From Fervidobacterium pennivorans (GTDB lineage: Bacteria; Thermotogota; Thermotogae; Thermotogales; Fervidobacteriaceae), in contig NZ_CP011393.1 in assembly GCF_001644665.1 (NCBI RefSeq), positions 1,882,001-1,946,000 on the forward strand: 64,000 nucleotides of DNA, written 5' to 3'. The notes beneath the pieces are model-generated. The model searched no databases and was not told where the DNA came from. It was given only the letters and a program-made list of their open reading frames with translations. Positions 7,438 through 16,201 of the stretch are shown piece after piece. Position 1 is the first letter of the stretch. Each line of letters starts with the position of its first letter. Position numbers and translations under genes: made by a program.

Positions 7438-8237
7438 CTTTCTAATAATAAAGAGCACAAGAAAGCAAAGAATAAACAAAGAACTATAGCTGGACCTGGT
7501 GGAAGGTCAAAGTAGTACGCAGTAGCAAAACCAATTAATGAAAACGTCATATTAAATAGTGTGGCAGTAGCAAGTGCATTTTTAAACGATTTTGCCCTCT
7601 GTTTCGCAAAGACACCGGGTAACACTAAGAACGCACCCATAACAATCACGCCTGCAAGTTTTAAAGCGGATACAACAACCGTTGAAACAAGCATGAGCAC
7701 TAAAAGTCTAATTATATGTGTTTTTATACCATAAAATTTTGCCATTGTTTCGTCGGCAAGCCAGTAAGAGATTTCATAATGTTTCAAGCTTAGCATTACT
7801 ATAGTAAACACAAGAACAAAAAACATAAAATAGATATCATGCTTGGAAATAAGCAAGATGTTTCCGAATAGATAAGACGTCACATCCGCTGTGTAACGAG
7901 GTGACTTAGAAAAGAGTATCACTCCAATGGACATAAACACAGGCAATAGCATACCTATGGCTGTGCTTTCAGCAATTCCTGGGTCGTTACTTAATACATA
8001 TACCAGGTATGCGAAAAACAACGTTGCCAGGACTGAACCGAGCAAAACGTTAAAATCAAATATAACAGCAAACGCAACACCGGCAAAGATTGCATGCGCA
8101 AGTCCATCACCTATAAACTCCAACCTTTTGTAGACAATAATGGGTGAAACCATACCTGTCACAAATGAGATTAACACATTTGCAATCAACGCATTTCTCA
8201 AGAATTCGTAGTTCATCAAATCAGTAATGAAAGTCAT
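7428..8237 (-). CDS. znuB: Metal ABC transporter permease, ZnuB/MntB family
   Basis: 269-residue ABC-3 type permease with about eight or nine membrane helices. The GDGLAHAIFAGVAFA segment near residue 42 and the LKLAGVIVMGAFLVLPG segment near residue 195 are typical of zinc and manganese importers. It follows the ATPase gene by 11 bp. With the solute-binding and ATPase genes upstream it makes a complete importer; zinc is the favoured substrate because of the histidine-rich linker of the binding protein and the Fur-family regulator at the head. Confidence 0.93.
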   Translation of the reverse strand: MTFITDLMNYEFLRNALIANVLISFVTGMVSPIIVYKRLEFIGDGLAHAIFAGVAFAVIFDFNVLLGSVLATLFFAYLVYVLSNDPGIAESTAIGMLLPVFMSIGVILFSKSPRYTADVTSYLFGNILLISKHDIYFMFFVLVFTIVMLSLKHYEISYWLADETMAKFYGIKTHIIRLLVLMLVSTVVVSALKLAGVIVMGAFLVLPGVFAKQRAKSFKNALATATLFNMTFSLIGFATAYYFDLPPGPAIVLCLFFAFLCSLLLERFV

Positions 8238-8248
8238 CGTATCACACC

Positions 8249-9010
8249 CTATTTCTTTTCTTCCAGATTTGAGAAATCAGGATTTTCATGCACGTGTTCT
8301 ACTTCATAGTGTGAATGAGCCCTGATCCAAATGTCAAACTCACCAAAGAGCTTCTTAACATCCTCTGGCTTAATCTCTTTTGTTGGTCCGTGACAGTGCA
8401 ACGTTTTATTGAGGCACATCACCGTTTTGCATTTCTCGAAGACCATACCAATATCGTGACTCACCATTAATATCGTAATTCCCAGGTCTTCATTCAGCTC
8501 ATATAGAAGGTCGTAAAAACGTGCTTTTCCCATTTCGTCCACACCAGATTCTGGCTCGTCAAGTATCACAATATCAGGCTTGCCTACAATTGCCCTCGCT
8601 AATGATGCCCTTTGATACTGACCGCCAGAAAGCGTTCCAACAAGCCTTTTTCCAAACCCTTCAAGCCCTACCTTGGTCAGCGTTTCGTCAACAATCACTT
8701 TCCAATTTTTCTCTTTTCTAACAGGTAATCTGACGAAATCATAAACACTAATAGGAAACTCCCGGTTAAACGAAGAAAGCTGAGGCATGTACCCTACTTT
8801 TCCATTTAATATGACTTCACCCTCGTAGGGTATCATCCCAAGAATAGACCTGATAAGTGTAGATTTCCCAGCGCCATTAGGACCAATAATTCCCACAAAA
8901 TCTTTTCTGTAGACTTTGAAATTTATGTCCCTTAAAACCTCTATCTCTCCGAACTTAACAGAGAGATTCTTTACAACTACCACAGCTTCATTATTTGAAC
9001 TACTTGCCAT
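8249..9010 (-). CDS. znuC: Metal ABC transporter ATP-binding protein, ZnuC family
   Basis: 253-residue ATPase powering the metal importer on the cytosolic face. Walker A is GPNGAGKST, the signature LSGGQ and Walker B VILDEPESGVD. The frame is open further upstream, but ATG 9010 (MASSSNNEAVVVVKN) gives the normal family length and overlaps the stop of the binding-protein gene by 11 bp, indicating translational coupling. The C-terminal tail has HSHYEVEHVHE, a possible metal-contacting cluster. Confidence 0.93.
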   Translation of the reverse strand: MASSSNNEAVVVVKNLSVKFGEIEVLRDINFKVYRKDFVGIIGPNGAGKSTLIRSILGMIPYEGEVILNGKVGYMPQLSSFNREFPISVYDFVRLPVRKEKNWKVIVDETLTKVGLEGFGKRLVGTLSGGQYQRASLARAIVGKPDIVILDEPESGVDEMGKARFYDLLYELNEDLGITILMVSHDIGMVFEKCKTVMCLNKTLHCHGPTKEIKPEDVKKLFGEFDIWIRAHSHYEVEHVHENPDFSNLEEKK

Positions 9011-9848
9011 AAACTGCCTCCTTGATTGAGTTATAGGCATTCTCAAACAAGTCAGATATCGTTTTTGCTTTACTTCCCAGTGGGTCAAGAATCTTGTATT
9101 GCCTTTCCAATTCGCTTGAAACAACCCTTATTGCTTCGGCTTTGAACTGCGGACCTACGAATACTCCTATCAAATTACTCTTCTTTGCCAGTTCAATTAC
9201 ATTCTTTAAATGTCCTGCCGAAGGTTCTTTCCCATGACCTTCTTCCAAAGCAAGAACTTGTATACCATATTTTTTAAACAAGTATACGTAAGAAGGATGC
9301 TCTAAGATAACGACTGCACCTTTCTTGTCCTTGAGAAGTTGGTCAAATTTTTTTGATACTTCTTTTAGTGAGTTTATAATCACTCCTGCATTTTTATCGT
9401 AAATCTTTGCGTTTTGTTTATCCATCCGAACTAACTCGTCTCTTATTGTAGGAATGATGTAATCTGTCAAAAAATCAATAGAGAGCCACACGTGTGGATT
9501 GAATGTCTTTCCATCGTGTCCATCTTCTTCGCCTGATTCGACCAAATATTTTGCCGGTATACGTTCGCCAACAAAAAGCACATTTCTATAATTTTTCAAA
9601 TACGCATTATCAAGCCCCAGTCCATTCGCAACAATCAAATCTGCCTTCGAAAGCGCTTTGACATCACTGATGGTCGGATTAAAAGTGTGAGGGTCACTCC
9701 CCGGTTTTATGAGCAAACTCACGTCTGATTTCTCACCTACAATCTGTTTAACAATAAGATAATACGGATTGATAGTAGTAACAATGTTTAACGCAAAAAC
9801 CCAGGTAAATAACAGCAAAGCAAACCCTATAGCTAATGGTTTCTTCAT
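9000..9848 (-). CDS. znuA: Metal ABC transporter substrate-binding protein, ZnuA family
   Basis: 282-residue secreted binding protein with signal peptide AIGFALLLFTWVFA. Metal ligands expected for cluster A-I proteins are present: His in GSDPHTFNPTISD, His in NPHVWLSIDF and His in ILEHPSYVYLF. Short histidine/acid stretches (GEEDGHDGK and EEGHGKEPSAGH) fit a zinc-type protein rather than manganese. It is preceded by GAGGTGATAGT and sits 16 bp after the Fur-family regulator gene. Confidence 0.93.
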   Translation of the reverse strand: MKKPLAIGFALLLFTWVFALNIVTTINPYYLIVKQIVGEKSDVSLLIKPGSDPHTFNPTISDVKALSKADLIVANGLGLDNAYLKNYRNVLFVGERIPAKYLVESGEEDGHDGKTFNPHVWLSIDFLTDYIIPTIRDELVRMDKQNAKIYDKNAGVIINSLKEVSKKFDQLLKDKKGAVVILEHPSYVYLFKKYGIQVLALEEGHGKEPSAGHLKNVIELAKKSNLIGVFVGPQFKAEAIRVVSSELERQYKILDPLGSKAKTISDLFENAYNSIKEAVYGK

Positions 9849-9864
9849 ACTATCACCTCTTCAG

Positions 9865-10227
9865 TTATACTTCCTTCTTATAGCATTCCTCGCATAACCC
9901 ACTAAATAAAACGAAATGCTCCTGGATTTTGAATTTGAAATGTCCAGAGAGATAATTTTCATACTCATCCATGTGGCATTCATCTATTGGAAACAGTCTT
10001 CCACATTTCACACATCTGAAAAAATGTCTGTGAACAGAGGATGAGTAATAGTACGTGTAATTATCAAGAGAAAAACGTTTTAGATAGCCACTTTGGTGCA
10101 AATACTCAAGCGCGCGATATACTGTGGTTAAGCTCATATCCTTAAGCCGCTCACTCACTTCATACGCCGTCAAAGGAACGGAAGAGTTTATTATTTCTTT
10201 GTAAACCTGTTCTCGGTTCTTAGTCAT
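9865..10227 (-). CDS. Fur-family metal regulator (Zur-like)
   Basis: 121-residue regulator with an N-terminal winged helix (VPLTAYEVSERLKDMSLTTVYRALEYL) and a C-terminal metal and dimer domain. Regulatory ligands sit in HRHFF, and two CxxC pairs (CVKC and CEEC) make the structural zinc site. As first gene of the znuACB operon it most likely represses import when metal is plentiful. Start at ATG 10227 follows GGAAGG; an in-frame GTG two codons earlier is less well placed. Zur versus Fur cannot be decided from sequence alone, but the operon content favours zinc. Confidence 0.9.
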   Translation of the reverse strand: MTKNREQVYKEIINSSVPLTAYEVSERLKDMSLTTVYRALEYLHQSGYLKRFSLDNYTYYYSSSVHRHFFRCVKCGRLFPIDECHMDEYENYLSGHFKFKIQEHFVLFSGLCEECYKKEV

Positions 10228-10276
10228 CCGCACCTTCCATACCCCCCGTTAATGCTCAATGTGTCTTACAATTTGC

Positions 10277-10291
10277 AAATGATTTTCATTT
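10277..10291. promoter_or_regulatory. Probable Fur/Zur operator
   Basis: Perfect interrupted palindrome AAATGA-TTT-TCATTT, 50 bp before the regulator start. The spacing and the AATGA/TCATT arms resemble Fur-family boxes. Binding is inferred. Confidence 0.6.
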
Positions 10292-10431
10292 CCAATCTAA
10301 ATATATCACGCATCTTAGACTTGTCAACTCTATTTTCGAAAACCTATACCAATCATCACACAATTAATGTCTTAGAATACAGAAAATAAATCTTCTCGTT
10401 GAACATTTTCAAAAAAATTCTCTTAGACCAC

Positions 10432-10460
10432 TTGACACTTAAAAACCCTTGTGGTATTAT
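10432..10460 (+). promoter_or_regulatory. Promoter of the tRNA-Lys/Leu/Gly cluster
   Basis: TTGACA (10432-10437), 17-bp spacer, TATTAT (10455-10460), 37 bp before tRNA-Lys. Confidence 0.88.
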
Positions 10461-10497
10461 GTTTATCGGCACGTCAAGCCAACGCTGCCAAAGAGGT

Positions 10498-10573
10498 GAC
10501 CTGGTAGCTCAGCAGGTAGAGCACCTGACTTTTAATCAGGGGGTCGCGGGTTCGAATCCCGCCCGGGTCACCA
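10498..10573 (+). tRNA. tRNA-Lys (TTT)
   Basis: 76 nt, acceptor GACCTGG/CCGGGTC with one G-T pair, discriminator A, encoded CCA; anticodon loop CTTTTAA. Confidence 0.96.
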
Positions 10574-10582
10574 GAGAGAGGT

Positions 10583-10672
<90 letters not shown>

Positions 10673-10687
10673 GGGGAAGGTTAACGA

Positions 10688-10762
10688 GCGGGTGTAGCTC
10701 AGCGGTAGAGCACTTGCTTGCCAAGCAAGGGGTCGCGGGTTCGAAACCCGTCACCCGCTCCA
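10688..10762 (+). tRNA. tRNA-Gly (GCC)
   Basis: 75 nt, acceptor GCGGGTG/CACCCGC, discriminator T, encoded CCA; anticodon stem-loop CTTGC-TTGCCAA-GCAAG. Confidence 0.96.
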
Positions 10763-10777
10763 GAAACAGATAGGTGC

Positions 10778-10800
10778 GAGCGCACATGCGCTCTTTTTTT
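10778..10800 (+). terminator. Intrinsic terminator of the first tRNA cluster
   Basis: Stem GAGCGC-ACAT-GCGCTC followed by a run of T. Confidence 0.85.
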
Positions 10801-10856
10801 ATCGAAAGAATCAATATCCAGTTGTTTGGCTTGTAAGCAAAAAGGCAGAAGGGTTC

Positions 10857-10885
10857 TTGACGAAAGTTGAGTTGTGTGGTATAAT
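10857..10885 (+). promoter_or_regulatory. Promoter of tRNA-Leu (GAG)
   Basis: TTGACG, 17-bp spacer, TATAAT (10880-10885), 30 bp upstream of the tRNA. Confidence 0.85.
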
Positions 10886-10915
10886 ATATAGCGAAAATGA
10901 CAAAGGAAAACAGAT

Positions 10916-11003
10916 GCCGAGGTGGCGGAATTGGCAGACGCACATGGTTGAGGGCCATGCGGTCATTGGGACCGTGCGGGTTCAAATCCCGCCCTCGGCA
11001 CCA
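10916..11003 (+). tRNA. tRNA-Leu (GAG)
   Basis: 88-nt class II tRNA, acceptor GCCGAGG/CCTCGGC, discriminator A, encoded CCA; anticodon loop TTGAGGG gives GAG. It has its own promoter and terminator. Confidence 0.95.
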
Positions 11004-11015
11004 AAAACGATAAGG

Positions 11016-11041
11016 GCGCCCTTTAAAGGGCGTTGTTTTTT
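11016..11041 (+). terminator. Intrinsic terminator after tRNA-Leu (GAG)
   Basis: CGCCCTTTAAAGGGCG stem followed by TTGTTTTTT. Confidence 0.85.
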
Positions 11042-11134
11042 CGATAACGTAAATCAAACTGCTTTGAACGAAATTGTGAAAAAGTAAGTCTAAATATATG
11101 GTAGATAAAAGAACGGTATTAGTTTAAAAACAAA

Positions 11135-11494
11135 GGGGGCGAACGGTCTCGACGGGGGTAAGCCCTCTTTGGAAGCGAGCCGAGGTTGCCTGCCGTCCTC
11201 GTAAAAAAACGGCAGGGAAAAGATAAGTGCCAACGAATACGTTCCTCTCGCTGCCTAATTAACAGGTAGCCGTCCACTACGAGGTTTGGCCAGCGCCTCG
11301 TAGTTGGGCGTGACCCAGCTGGCCAGGTAGCTCAGATGCGCCTCACGTCTGAAGCTACCTTACCTAGTGAGGCTGGTCAGTCAGTAGCCTGTCTGTGGGC
11401 GACTGACTGACGAGAATCAAAACACAGACTGCGCTCGGAGATGCCAAAGAGGGTTTACTTTCGGACGCGGGTTCGATTCCCGCCGCCTCCACCA
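11135..11494 (+). ncRNA. ssrA: Transfer-messenger RNA (tmRNA)
   Basis: 360-nt tmRNA that rescues stalled ribosomes. The tRNA-like ends pair as GGGGGCG with CGCCTCC, followed by discriminator A and encoded CCA. GAACGGTCTCGACGGGG at the 5' end and GGTTCGATTCCCGCC near the 3' end are the conserved D-like and T arms. The tag frame at 11229-11258 reads ANEYVPLAA followed by TAA, so the degradation tag is A-ANEYVPLAA. It is one uninterrupted piece, not permuted. Confidence 0.97.
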
Positions 11495-11510
11495 GAATTA
11501 AGCATAAGTA

Positions 11511-11541
11511 AAAAAGCCCTGAGAAAAATCAGGGCTTTTTT
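11511..11541. terminator. Bidirectional terminator between tmRNA and the aldo/keto reductase gene
   Basis: AAAAAAGCCCTGA-GAAAAA-TCAGGGCTTTTTT: A-run and T-run on either side serve both converging units. Confidence 0.88.
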
Positions 11542-11561
11542 AAATGCATTTGGAATTTTCT

Positions 11562-12491
11562 TTACCATGGTAAGTTAAGCGGTTTGATTTCCTCTTCATA
11601 TAATCTTTCTAATTCCCGTTTCAGTTCATCACTTAGTTTAAATTCAGAAGCTTTGATATTTGTCTCAAGCTGTTGAATATTTTTAACACCGGTTATAACA
11701 GTCGTTACTGCATCAAAGCTTAGTATAAACCCAATAGCGTATTTAACTAAATCCTCATCTTTGACAATAGCTTTGATTTTGTCAACTATCATTGCCCTTT
11801 TTAAAATGACATCTTGACTCCAGCGTGCACGTATACCTTCGAATTTACTATTTGAATTGTACTTGCCTGTCAACCAACCTGAATCCAATGGAACTTTGAT
11901 TGCTAAGAGAATTCCTCTTTCCTTGACTTTGTCGAAGAGATATTTCGGCGATTGGTGCATGATGTTGAAAAGAATTTCGATAACATCAACATCCCAATTG
12001 CTCAGTACAAGCTCAAGCTCTTCTAAAGTGTCTATACTTACTCCGTAGCCACGTATTTTTCCCATGCGTTTAATCCTTTGAAATTCTTCTTCATGCTTTG
12101 TTTTGCCTTCAAGAATTTCTCGAGGTGGATTGTGAAGAATCACACTATCGATGTACGTCGTTTGGAGCCTTTGCAAGCTTTCGTTTATTGATCTTTCTAT
12201 CGCTTCTTCACTAAAATCTGTTTCACCAAGGGCGTTGTGACCGAATTTTGTGTTGATAAAAACATTTTCCCGAACATCTTTTAAAGCTTCACCTATGATT
12301 CTTTCGCTTAAGCCATTGGAGTAACCAGGCGCTGTATCAAAGAAATTTATACCTTTTTCATACGCTGCCCTGACAAGTTCTATACCTTCTTCGTAGGTCA
12401 TAGACCCCCAAAGGGGATTAGCTAACTGCCAGCCACCGAATCCTATTTCGCTTATATAAACATTGAACCTTCTCACGTATCTTTTGTTCAT
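11562..12491 (-). CDS. Aldo/keto reductase
   Basis: 309-residue NAD(P)H-dependent oxidoreductase with a TIM barrel. The catalytic tetrad is visible: Asp and Tyr in FFDTAPGYSNGLSE, Lys in INTKFGHNA and His in DSVILHNPP. The N-terminal GFGGWQLANPLWGS and C-terminal SFDAVTTVITGVKN match the AKR group near YajO and l-glyceraldehyde-3-phosphate reductases. GGAGGAGGTGTTAGGTT precedes the ATG. It is a monocistronic unit with a divergent neighbour; its substrate is not decided by the sequence. Confidence 0.9.
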   Translation of the reverse strand: MNKRYVRRFNVYISEIGFGGWQLANPLWGSMTYEEGIELVRAAYEKGINFFDTAPGYSNGLSERIIGEALKDVRENVFINTKFGHNALGETDFSEEAIERSINESLQRLQTTYIDSVILHNPPREILEGKTKHEEEFQRIKRMGKIRGYGVSIDTLEELELVLSNWDVDVIEILFNIMHQSPKYLFDKVKERGILLAIKVPLDSGWLTGKYNSNSKFEGIRARWSQDVILKRAMIVDKIKAIVKDEDLVKYAIGFILSFDAVTTVITGVKNIQQLETNIKASEFKLSDELKRELERLYEEEIKPLNLPW

Positions 12492-12549
12492 AACCTAACA
12501 CCTCCTCCAATGTTGAAATGTTGAAATTGATATTACCTTAAGTTATATT

Positions 12550-12578
12550 ATAATATCTCTATATCAACTCCCTGTCAA
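12550..12578 (-). promoter_or_regulatory. Promoter of the aldo/keto reductase gene
   Basis: On the minus strand TTGACA (12578-12573), 17-bp spacer, TATTAT (12555-12550). Confidence 0.8.
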
Positions 12579-12599
12579 TGAATTGTAATCGTAAATAGC

Positions 12600-12628
12600 T
12601 TGTTGAAAATTGTTTGATTTGCTAAAAT
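12600..12628 (+). promoter_or_regulatory. Promoter of the radical SAM/SPASM gene
   Basis: TTGTTG (12600-12605), 17-bp spacer, TAAAAT (12623-12628), 45 bp before the start codon. Confidence 0.65.
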
Positions 12629-12673
12629 GTGATCTAGAAAGTAAATAAAATCTTTCCGAAAGGGAGGCTCTAT

Positions 12674-13618
12674 ATGTCTCGAGAAAGGCCACGTAATATC
12701 GAGTTTGAGATTACAACAGCTTGTAATTATCAATGTATCCACTGCTATTGCAACGCTGGTCCAAAGTCAAAGAATGAACTTTCTACTGAGCAAGTAGAGA
12801 GCGTTATAGACCAGCTTGTTGAAGCCAACGCAGAGTTACTTGATATTGTTGGTGGAGAACCACTTGTTCGTCCGGATATCTACGAGATACTTTCGTATGG
12901 TTATAAAAAAGGGTTGCAAATGATGATGAATACCAATGCCTCGTTGGTAACAAAAGAAGTAGCAAGAAAGCTCAAGCTAGCTTGCCCAAGCTTGCTAATT
13001 GGTGTCTCACTCGACGGTCCAACGCCGGAAATCCATGAAAAGATACGTGGAAAGGGAACTTTCGAGAAGACGATGAAAGGTATGCTAAATTTGCTCAACG
13101 AAGGTTTTGATGTTACTATTCTCTTCGTTGTGAATGCTTTGAACTATAAATACATCGATGACATGCTCAAACTTGCTGAAAGATTGGGAACACACTTATA
13201 CGTCGACCGCTTCGTTCCTGTTGGGAGAGGATTCTTCCACAAAGACTTATTGATGCCGACAAAGGAACAAATTCAATATGTTGCCGAAAAGCTGGAAGAA
13301 TACAATGGAAACGTCCAGCTATTTATAGAAGAGAATATCTTTGGTGGAGAGTGTACTGCAGGAAAAACACATGCGTCTATCTTAGTTGATGGAACCGTTG
13401 TCCCTTGCGGTCATTTCAGATACAGTCCAAAATTCTACATGGGAAATATAAATGAGAAACCATTTAAAGAGATTTGGTACAGCTATGACCCACAACACGT
13501 TGTTCCAAAACAGTGCTCATCCTGTTCACTTTACAAAACAAGTTGTGAGGCAGGGTGTTTTGCATATTCACATTTGATATACTCAAGTTGCGATGAATTA
13601 ATTTGTAAACTCGTATAA
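12674..13618 (+). CDS. Radical SAM protein with SPASM domain
   Basis: 314-residue enzyme of the peptide-modification or haem-related SPASM branch. The SAM-cleaving 4Fe-4S cluster is bound by CNYQCIHC at residues 17-24; GGEPLVRPD follows as the SAM-contacting GGE motif. The C-terminal SPASM region has many cysteines (ECTAGKTHASILVDGTVVPC, CSSCSLYKTSCEAGC) for auxiliary clusters. GGGAGG precedes the ATG. No small precursor peptide gene is seen nearby, and the neighbours on both sides are unrelated, so the substrate is unknown. Confidence 0.88.
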   Translation: MSRERPRNIEFEITTACNYQCIHCYCNAGPKSKNELSTEQVESVIDQLVEANAELLDIVGGEPLVRPDIYEILSYGYKKGLQMMMNTNASLVTKEVARKLKLACPSLLIGVSLDGPTPEIHEKIRGKGTFEKTMKGMLNLLNEGFDVTILFVVNALNYKYIDDMLKLAERLGTHLYVDRFVPVGRGFFHKDLLMPTKEQIQYVAEKLEEYNGNVQLFIEENIFGGECTAGKTHASILVDGTVVPCGHFRYSPKFYMGNINEKPFKEIWYSYDPQHVVPKQCSSCSLYKTSCEAGCFAYSHLIYSSCDELICKLV

Positions 13619-13633
13619 AAGTAAAAGTTGAAT

Positions 13634-13665
13634 TAAAAGAGCCCCGGTTAACCGGGGCTTTCTTT
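13634..13665. terminator. Bidirectional terminator between the SPASM gene and porB
   Basis: AGCCCCGGTTAACCGGGGCT (13640-13659), a perfect 20-nt palindrome with A-run before and T-run after. Confidence 0.88.
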
Positions 13666-13680
13666 ACATTTTAATCACCA

Positions 13681-14655
13681 TTATCTAATTGGTTTGTCTT
13701 TCGTCACTTCTTCGAGTGCAAGAAGCCTTTCGTACCTAATTTTAACATATTCTTGAAGTTCGTCTATAATCTCCTGAGCATCTGGCCTTGAAAGTAAAGG
13801 TTTGAACCTTCCCTGAGCCTTTATGTATTCTGCAACTGGTTTCGGATTTGTGATTTTCTTTGTTACACGATATACTCCTCTTTCAACTTCGTAAAGTGGC
13901 CAGTATAGTGTTTCTATTGCTAGCCTGCTAACCTCAACAGACTTATCATCGTTAACTCTCCAGAACCTAACACACGGTGAGTACGCTGCTATGAACGAAG
14001 GTCCATCGAATTCAAGAGCTTTCTCTATTTTCTTCATGAAATCCATAGGTTCTGAAATGGAAACTGTTGCAACGTATACATTCTCGTGTGCTGCCATTAT
14101 CTCGACAAGGTTCTTTTTAAGCTGTAGTTTTCCAGGAAGTTTCTTTCCAACAGGAGCCGTTGTTGTATCTGAACCCGGAGGCGTCGCGCCTGACCTTTGG
14201 TTACCTGTGTTCATATATCCTTCGTTATCGTAAACAATGTAGATGAATTTGTGGCCTCTTTCGACTGCTCCGGAGAGTGATTGCAATCCTATATCGTATG
14301 TTCCACCATCTCCACCAAATGCAAAGAATGCATATTTCTTATCTTTATCAATTTCTCCCTTTTTTACAAGCGCTCTGTAAGCTGTCTCTACTCCGCTTAT
14401 TGTTGCAGCAACGTTTTCAAACGCGTTGTGAATGTATGGAACGTTCCAAGATGTGTAAGGATAAATGGTAGTAGAGACCTCCAAACAGCCAGTTGCAAGA
14501 CCAACAACAGGTTCGTATCCTTTAGCTATAGCGGTCATAAGAGCAAATCTTACAACATTTGGAGCTGCACATCCTGGACACATTCTGTGTCCCTGTGTCA
14601 TTCCAGGATTTTTATCGTGGAACAACTTTGCAAGTTCTATAGCGTTAAGTGGCAT
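13681..14655 (-). CDS. porB: Pyruvate:ferredoxin oxidoreductase, beta subunit
   Basis: 324-residue subunit that binds thiamine diphosphate and a 4Fe-4S cluster. The TPP/Mg site is FGGDGGTYDIG plus YDNEGYMNTGNQ; cysteines in HRMCPGCAAP, in GLATGCLEVS and in AAYSPCVRFWR are the cluster ligands. The enzyme splits pyruvate to acetyl-CoA and CO2 with reduction of ferredoxin, the main route for reducing power in Thermotogae sugar fermentation. AGGAGGTGTAATAG precedes the ATG; it is the last gene of porCDAB. Confidence 0.96.
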   Translation of the reverse strand: MPLNAIELAKLFHDKNPGMTQGHRMCPGCAAPNVVRFALMTAIAKGYEPVVGLATGCLEVSTTIYPYTSWNVPYIHNAFENVAATISGVETAYRALVKKGEIDKDKKYAFFAFGGDGGTYDIGLQSLSGAVERGHKFIYIVYDNEGYMNTGNQRSGATPPGSDTTTAPVGKKLPGKLQLKKNLVEIMAAHENVYVATVSISEPMDFMKKIEKALEFDGPSFIAAYSPCVRFWRVNDDKSVEVSRLAIETLYWPLYEVERGVYRVTKKITNPKPVAEYIKAQGRFKPLLSRPDAQEIIDELQEYVKIRYERLLALEEVTKDKPIR

Positions 14656-14668
14656 CTATTACACCTCC

Positions 14669-15838
14669 TTATTCTCTTAATCCAAGGTATCTTTCTTCAT
14701 CAGCAATCAAGTTGCCTTTGAAGGCATCTTCAAATGCCTGTCTGATGTGTTCTGGAGTTATGTCTCTTCCACCAAGACCGTAAACATAGCTACCCATCTG
14801 CGGTCTTACTGCAACTTCATAGAGCGCTGATTTTACTGCTTCGTAGAGTGGAGCTTCGGCACCGAAGGATGCAGACCTGTCAAGAACAACTACACCTTTT
14901 CTTGCGTTAAGCACTCTTTGGAATTCGGACTTTACAAAAGGTCTGAAGACCCATGGTTTTACGAGTCCGACCTTCTTACCTTCTGCTCTAAGTTCCTTTA
15001 TTGTGTGTTTAATTGTTCCGGCTGTTGAACCAAGAGCAACCATTATATATTCAGCGTCCTCTACCATGAATTCGTCAAGAAGGTCGTATTTTCTTCCAGA
15101 AATCTTTGCAAATTCTTCCGCAACTTCTTTGAATACTCTCGGAACGTGCTTCATTGCTTCTATCTGTTGCCTCTTGTGTTCAAAGTAATAATCATAAAGG
15201 TCAAGTGGACCGTATGTTACTGGTTTGGATGTATCAAGTAATGGATACATTTTGATGGGTTTTCCAACAAAGTTTTTAACTACATCATCATCAAGTGTTT
15301 CGACTACTTCAACGCCGTGAGAGATTATGAATCCATCGAAATTGACCATGACTGGAAGTCTTACATCTGGATGTTCAGCTATCCTGTATGCCATTACCGT
15401 ATAATCGTAGGCTTCTTGAGCGTTTTCTGCCCAAAGTTGAATCCATCCACTGTCTCGTTCTGCCATCGCATCGCTATGGTCACAGTGGATGTTGATTGGA
15501 CCAGAAAGTGCTCTGTTGGCAACCGCCATAACGATTGGAAGTCTCAAAGAAGCGGCAATAAATACGACTTCGTGCATAAGTGCAAGACCAACAGCGGCAG
15601 TTGCGGTAAATGCCCTTGCTCCTGCAGCTGCTGCGCCAACAACAGCACTCATGGCTGAGTGTTCACTCTCAACAGGAATCATTTCTGTATCAACAACACC
15701 ATCAGCCACGTATTTGGCAAAGTACTCAACAACAGGTGTTTGTGGAGTAATTGGATATGCAGCAACAACATCTGGATTTATCTGTTTCATTGCGTAAGCT
15801 ATCGCTTCCGCACCTGTAATTGCTTGTTTTAAAGGCAT
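14669..15838 (-). CDS. porA: Pyruvate:ferredoxin oxidoreductase, alpha subunit
   Basis: 389-residue subunit carrying the pyrimidine-binding and CoA-side domains. It opens with AITGAEAIAYAMKQINPDVV and has the conserved AAYPITPQTPVVEYF region that contacts pyruvate, plus ESEHSAMSAVVGAAAAGAR with the TPP-activating glutamate. The family length is normal. Directly follows porD by 12 bp with a strong AGGAGGTGCG site. Confidence 0.96.
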   Translation of the reverse strand: MPLKQAITGAEAIAYAMKQINPDVVAAYPITPQTPVVEYFAKYVADGVVDTEMIPVESEHSAMSAVVGAAAAGARAFTATAAVGLALMHEVVFIAASLRLPIVMAVANRALSGPINIHCDHSDAMAERDSGWIQLWAENAQEAYDYTVMAYRIAEHPDVRLPVMVNFDGFIISHGVEVVETLDDDVVKNFVGKPIKMYPLLDTSKPVTYGPLDLYDYYFEHKRQQIEAMKHVPRVFKEVAEEFAKISGRKYDLLDEFMVEDAEYIMVALGSTAGTIKHTIKELRAEGKKVGLVKPWVFRPFVKSEFQRVLNARKGVVVLDRSASFGAEAPLYEAVKSALYEVAVRPQMGSYVYGLGGRDITPEHIRQAFEDAFKGNLIADEERYLGLRE

Positions 15839-15850
15839 TTTCGCACCTCC

Positions 15851-16201
15851 TTACTCTTCAGCAAATTCTGTTTCTGGTTTCATGACTATAGCTCTCTTAT
15901 CTTCGGGAGCAGGTTGTTTTGTCTTTGGATCTGTACTTTTTGGACAGACATTTGCACAGAGGCCGCAACCTTTACAGTAGTAATAGTTGTAACCTCTCAT
16001 CTTTGGTTTTCCATCAACGATTTCAACTACTATTGCCTGATCCGGACAGTACAACCAGCATTGCATACAGTGGATACAGTTTTCTGGTTGGTAAACAGGT
16101 CTCATTACTCTCCAAGTCCCTGTTTTGTATTGTTTTGAATTTCCTGGTTCAACAATTAAGCCTCCGATCGGTATTTCCTTCCATCCCTTGAGTTCAGGCA
16201 C
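15851..16201 (-). CDS. porD: Pyruvate:ferredoxin oxidoreductase, delta subunit
   Basis: 116-residue ferredoxin-like subunit with two 4Fe-4S sites, CIHCMQCWLYCP and CKGCGLCANVCP, that relays electrons from the TPP centre to free ferredoxin. It starts at GTG 16201 (GGAGGTGACCTGCA ahead) and overlaps the end of porC by 8 bp, indicating coupled translation. Confidence 0.96.
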   Translation of the reverse strand: MPELKGWKEIPIGGLIVEPGNSKQYKTGTWRVMRPVYQPENCIHCMQCWLYCPDQAIVVEIVDGKPKMRGYNYYYCKGCGLCANVCPKSTDPKTKQPAPEDKRAIVMKPETEFAEE

